This document shows, one piece after another, positions 61,741-64,000 of a stretch of 64,000 nucleotides of DNA. Numbering within the stretch: the first letter of the stretch is position 1; each line of letters starts with the position of its first letter. Location: assembly GCF_037038585.1 (NCBI RefSeq), contig NC_092520.1:124466001-124530000 (forward strand), in the 5' to 3' direction. The notes below the pieces were generated by a model that saw nothing but the letters and a program-made list of their open reading frames with translations, searched no databases and was not told the DNA's origin. Origin of the DNA: Patagioenas fasciata (taxonomy: Eukaryota > Chordata > Aves > Columbiformes > Columbidae). The position numbers were made by a program, and so were the translations under genes.

Positions 61741-62326
61741 CAGGAAGTAAATAATCCAGAATGCTCAGGATTTAACATCTAACACATGAATAGGAGTAGG
61801 TGCATATAACAGAGAAGCTCTAGCAGACCAAGTTCATCTGATCATTAGTCCCAGGCAACTTCTATATCAAAGAAAATATTGTCAGGCTGAATAAATCCAG
61901 CAGACTCCTCCTCCTGTTCTTTCCCTCATTGTCACTGTCAAGAAATACACATCACTCTGTCACTGTCAGAACTGACATCTGGCTCTGTAGCAGCTGATCT
62001 AGATCTGAGAGGATGTCACTGAACTGGGATGAATCTCCTCAGTGTTCACCTTGCAGATCTGGCTCTTCTGTGTGTGCAGTACTGAGACTGGCTTGCACAC
62101 AGCAAGAAGCATTACCTTGTCTGATCTATGTGCCAAACACACACTGACGTGACGGCTGGCTAGATATCCAACTATAGTTACAACAAAGCTAGCCTAAAAG
62201 CTGCAGTTTTGACATCACAAAAGAGGGGCATATTCCTCTGTGCTCAGAGCAACTTCTAGGCCTCCAAGCTCAACACCTCAAAGCAACACAATATTACCCT
62301 TCCTCCTTTAGAGAAGGGAAAAGGAG

Positions 62327-62342
62327 AAAAAAAAAAAAAAAA
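62327..62342. repeat. Poly-A run, 16 bases
   Basis: Uninterrupted A homopolymer. Confidence 0.9.
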
Positions 62343-63229
62343 GCACATTTTCAGGTACAAACAATCAAACACCTGGTCAAGCAGAGAGATGGTGAAATGC
62401 AAGAGCAATTTGAAGCCCCACAAAACCTTCATAACAGGAATCTTCATAACAGCCAGCTGTATCTTACATCTTTTACAGTTGTTAAGTAACTCATTTGGAA
62501 ACCATGTATGCATATAGAAAGTGTGGCGTTTTTATAGAACATTACTGTTATGGGGTCTCTTTCACTTTGATGCAGAAAACAGTTTATCTGATGACATTAT
62601 AATAGTAGAGATGTCAGAAGAAAAGCACAAAGAATAAAACTTAGAGAGAGAATCCAAAAATGAGTTATCACTCCTGCCATTCAAAGTGATGTCGTTCATA
62701 GTAATTCAAAGTGGCAGATACCAAGCACTTCTGGTTTTCTTGCACTAGAGAAGACACAAAGTTCACACATCTACAGCACTTAAAGCAGAAAGAATATCTC
62801 GATGCACATCTACCAAGTATAAATATAATTTCAATAAAATAAAAATATCTGAAACTGTCTTGTTCTATGCAATTAGAGTATTTAGAATAGCATGTTTCAG
62901 CAGTATTCACTGAATCTACTGCATATTCAGAGTAGATGTTACCTACATGCACACACTGGCTCACACCACACCTATAGTTTCTACAGAGCTTTTTGTTCCC
63001 TGAAAATCTCAGAAAAAGATGAAAGGTGATAATTTGTCTTGCTAAATAAAAGCACTCTGTCTCAAAGAACTTTCCCCTTCCTGTGTGAATCTGTTCCGGC
63101 ACAACATCTACGTTGACATATATGCCAGCCTTACACACAATAAATCAAAGAGTTTGGGCTTGGGACTGATGTCCCCCATCTCCTAACTGGACAGAAACAG
63201 CCTAGAGCTGTGTCTCAGGGCCAGCTGGG

Positions 63230-63306
63230 TCACTGCTGCTTCTTTTTGGTGCTGAATTCGTCAAGGATAATGATGCTTGCGTGGTGGTCACCTTCCACAG
63301 GCTGCT
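63230..63306 (-). CDS. Candidate last coding exon of an unrecognised minus-strand gene
   Basis: On the minus strand a pyrimidine-rich tract (TTCTCCTCTCGCTTTCTCTC, then TGTTCTACAAGCAG) forms a strong 3' splice acceptor. It is followed by 24 full codons and TGA at 63230-63232. The peptide ends GDHHASIIILDEFSTKKKQQ, a soluble acidic-then-basic tail. Sixteen of the 24 third positions are G or C, although the region is AT-rich, which suggests real coding use. There is no membrane segment after the splice site and no C-terminal prenylation or PDZ-type motif that I know. The rest of the gene would lie beyond the right edge. The reading phase at the acceptor (last two bases of a codon) is inferred from the open frame; an alternative AG two bases further in cannot be excluded. 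I do not recognise the family. A non-coding or chance explanation remains possible. Confidence 0.42.
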
Positions 63307-64000
63307 CTGCTTGTAGAACAGAGAGAAAGCGAGAGGAGAATACATATGGCATTAGCACACTTCGAGAGACTCGGAAGTAAAATCCTGAAGACAACAAGCA
63401 CACCTGCTAAGTTCTTCTAAAACCACAGCAGAGCAACAGCAATGCTTTAGATAAATCCTTCTCATCCTTTTCACCCAATGCTTCATTTTCATCACCATAA
63501 TAAGTGTCTGTTGGGGTTCAAACTAATCCTTCACACTTCACTTGCTGTTTATAGAGACTGCGACTGCACCTTGATATTACAGTGAGCTGGCACTTCCATT
63601 ATAAAGTTATTCTTTTTTTGGTTCAGGTAATTGTACAGAGGGGAAATCATCCCAGATTTAAATAAGAAACATATGCACCTAGTTATCCTTCCCAGTATTT
63701 GAAACATTTACAGATGATTAATTTTTGTTTGGCAGTACTGTTTGTCACAGACTACTGTTTGACAACAAATTAAATTGAGTTTTGGAGTTCCCAGAACCAA
63801 AAGAAAAATTCTGGTTACACAGCACAAATTACGGTTCTGCTGTAAGCTCAACGGTTTCACACTCATCCAAAAATGCAAATTTGGTTTTTACCCACAAAAA
63901 ATACCTATAATTTAGGTATGTAATATCAGCCTTCATGCTACTGTCTGTTCTCTCAGAGTCTGTCAAAATTTGGCCAAAATCACAGAGAGCAAAACCACCG

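Larger units (their letters stand above)
60079..64000. other. Right-hand stretch: possible 3' end of a minus-strand gene
   Basis: Apart from the candidate terminal exon at 63230-63306 I see no coding sequence. If that exon is real, 61.7-63.2 kb would be its 3' untranslated region and 63.3-64.0 kb an intron. A 16-base A run is at 62327-62342. The 156-codon minus-strand frame (62668-63138) would fall in the 3' UTR and is not protein-like. Confidence 0.45.

Noticed and set aside
62668-63138. 156-codon minus-strand frame, the longest in the window
   Set aside because: Frames of this length are expected by chance in 128 kb of strand. Composition is odd (many Cys, Tyr, Phe), there is no domain, and it would lie in the 3' UTR of the better candidate at 63.2 kb.
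1-64000. tRNA, rRNA, CRISPR array, riboswitch, bacterial operon
   Set aside because: None seen by eye on either strand; the repeat content shows eukaryotic DNA. A covariance-model scan would be needed to exclude degenerate tRNA-like sequences.

Overview
This window is vertebrate nuclear DNA, almost certainly from a bird. The evidence is the repeats: seven pieces of the CR1 retrotransposon in the forms usual for bird genomes, one solo retroviral LTR of a type I know from bird genomes, two weaker LTR-like segments, and a decayed mariner transposon close to the Hsmar1 group. The species cannot be fixed from the sequence. I found nothing prokaryotic: no operons, no CRISPR array, no bacterial gene.

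The window is AT-rich and gene-poor, and reads like intron or intergenic DNA. No open reading frame can be assigned to a known host gene. The longest frames (130 to 156 codons) are about what chance gives over 128 kb of strand. The best trace of a host gene is a short segment at 63230-63306 on the minus strand: a pyrimidine tract and AG acceptor, about 25 codons with GC-rich third positions, then TGA, with the first canonical minus-strand AATAAA about 1.5 kb downstream. It would be the last coding exon of a gene entering from the right edge. Weaker splice-bounded, open segments lie at 56276-56611, 50307-50349 and 49252-49271 (minus, phase-compatible with each other), 15878-15944 (minus) and 49448-49512 (plus).

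Layout from left to right. 1-25 kb: non-coding DNA with A/C-rich low-complexity tracts, CR1 pieces at 3073-3200 (minus), 8060-8685 (plus) and 23650-24012 (minus), a minus-strand LTR-like block near 18.8-19.1 kb, and hairpins at 15.0 and 19.4 kb. 25.2-27.0 kb: a compact mobile-element island with two NF-kappaB-like decamers in a short direct repeat, a CR1 fragment still encoding the tail of its ORF2, and the mariner pseudogene. 29.5-30.8 kb: a GC-richer LTR-like segment with a TATA box, then a 13-bp perfect hairpin. 31-42.7 kb: unremarkable AT-rich DNA. 42.7-44.7 kb: two CR1 pieces in opposite orientation. 44.7-57.5 kb: AT-rich DNA with the weak exon candidates and a large CA-rich tract at 52.7-52.9 kb. 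57540-58129: solo LTR with a perfect 5-bp target duplication. 59.6-60.1 kb: an old CR1. 60-64 kb: the likely 3' end of a minus-strand gene.

Apart from a possible minus-strand host gene, the elements do not work together; they are independent, mostly dead insertions. I found no convincing new multi-gene system. The items most worth checking are the Hsmar1-like mariner, the terminal exon at 63.2 kb, the LTR-like block at 29.5-30.3 kb and the two perfect hairpins at 15.0 and 30.7 kb.
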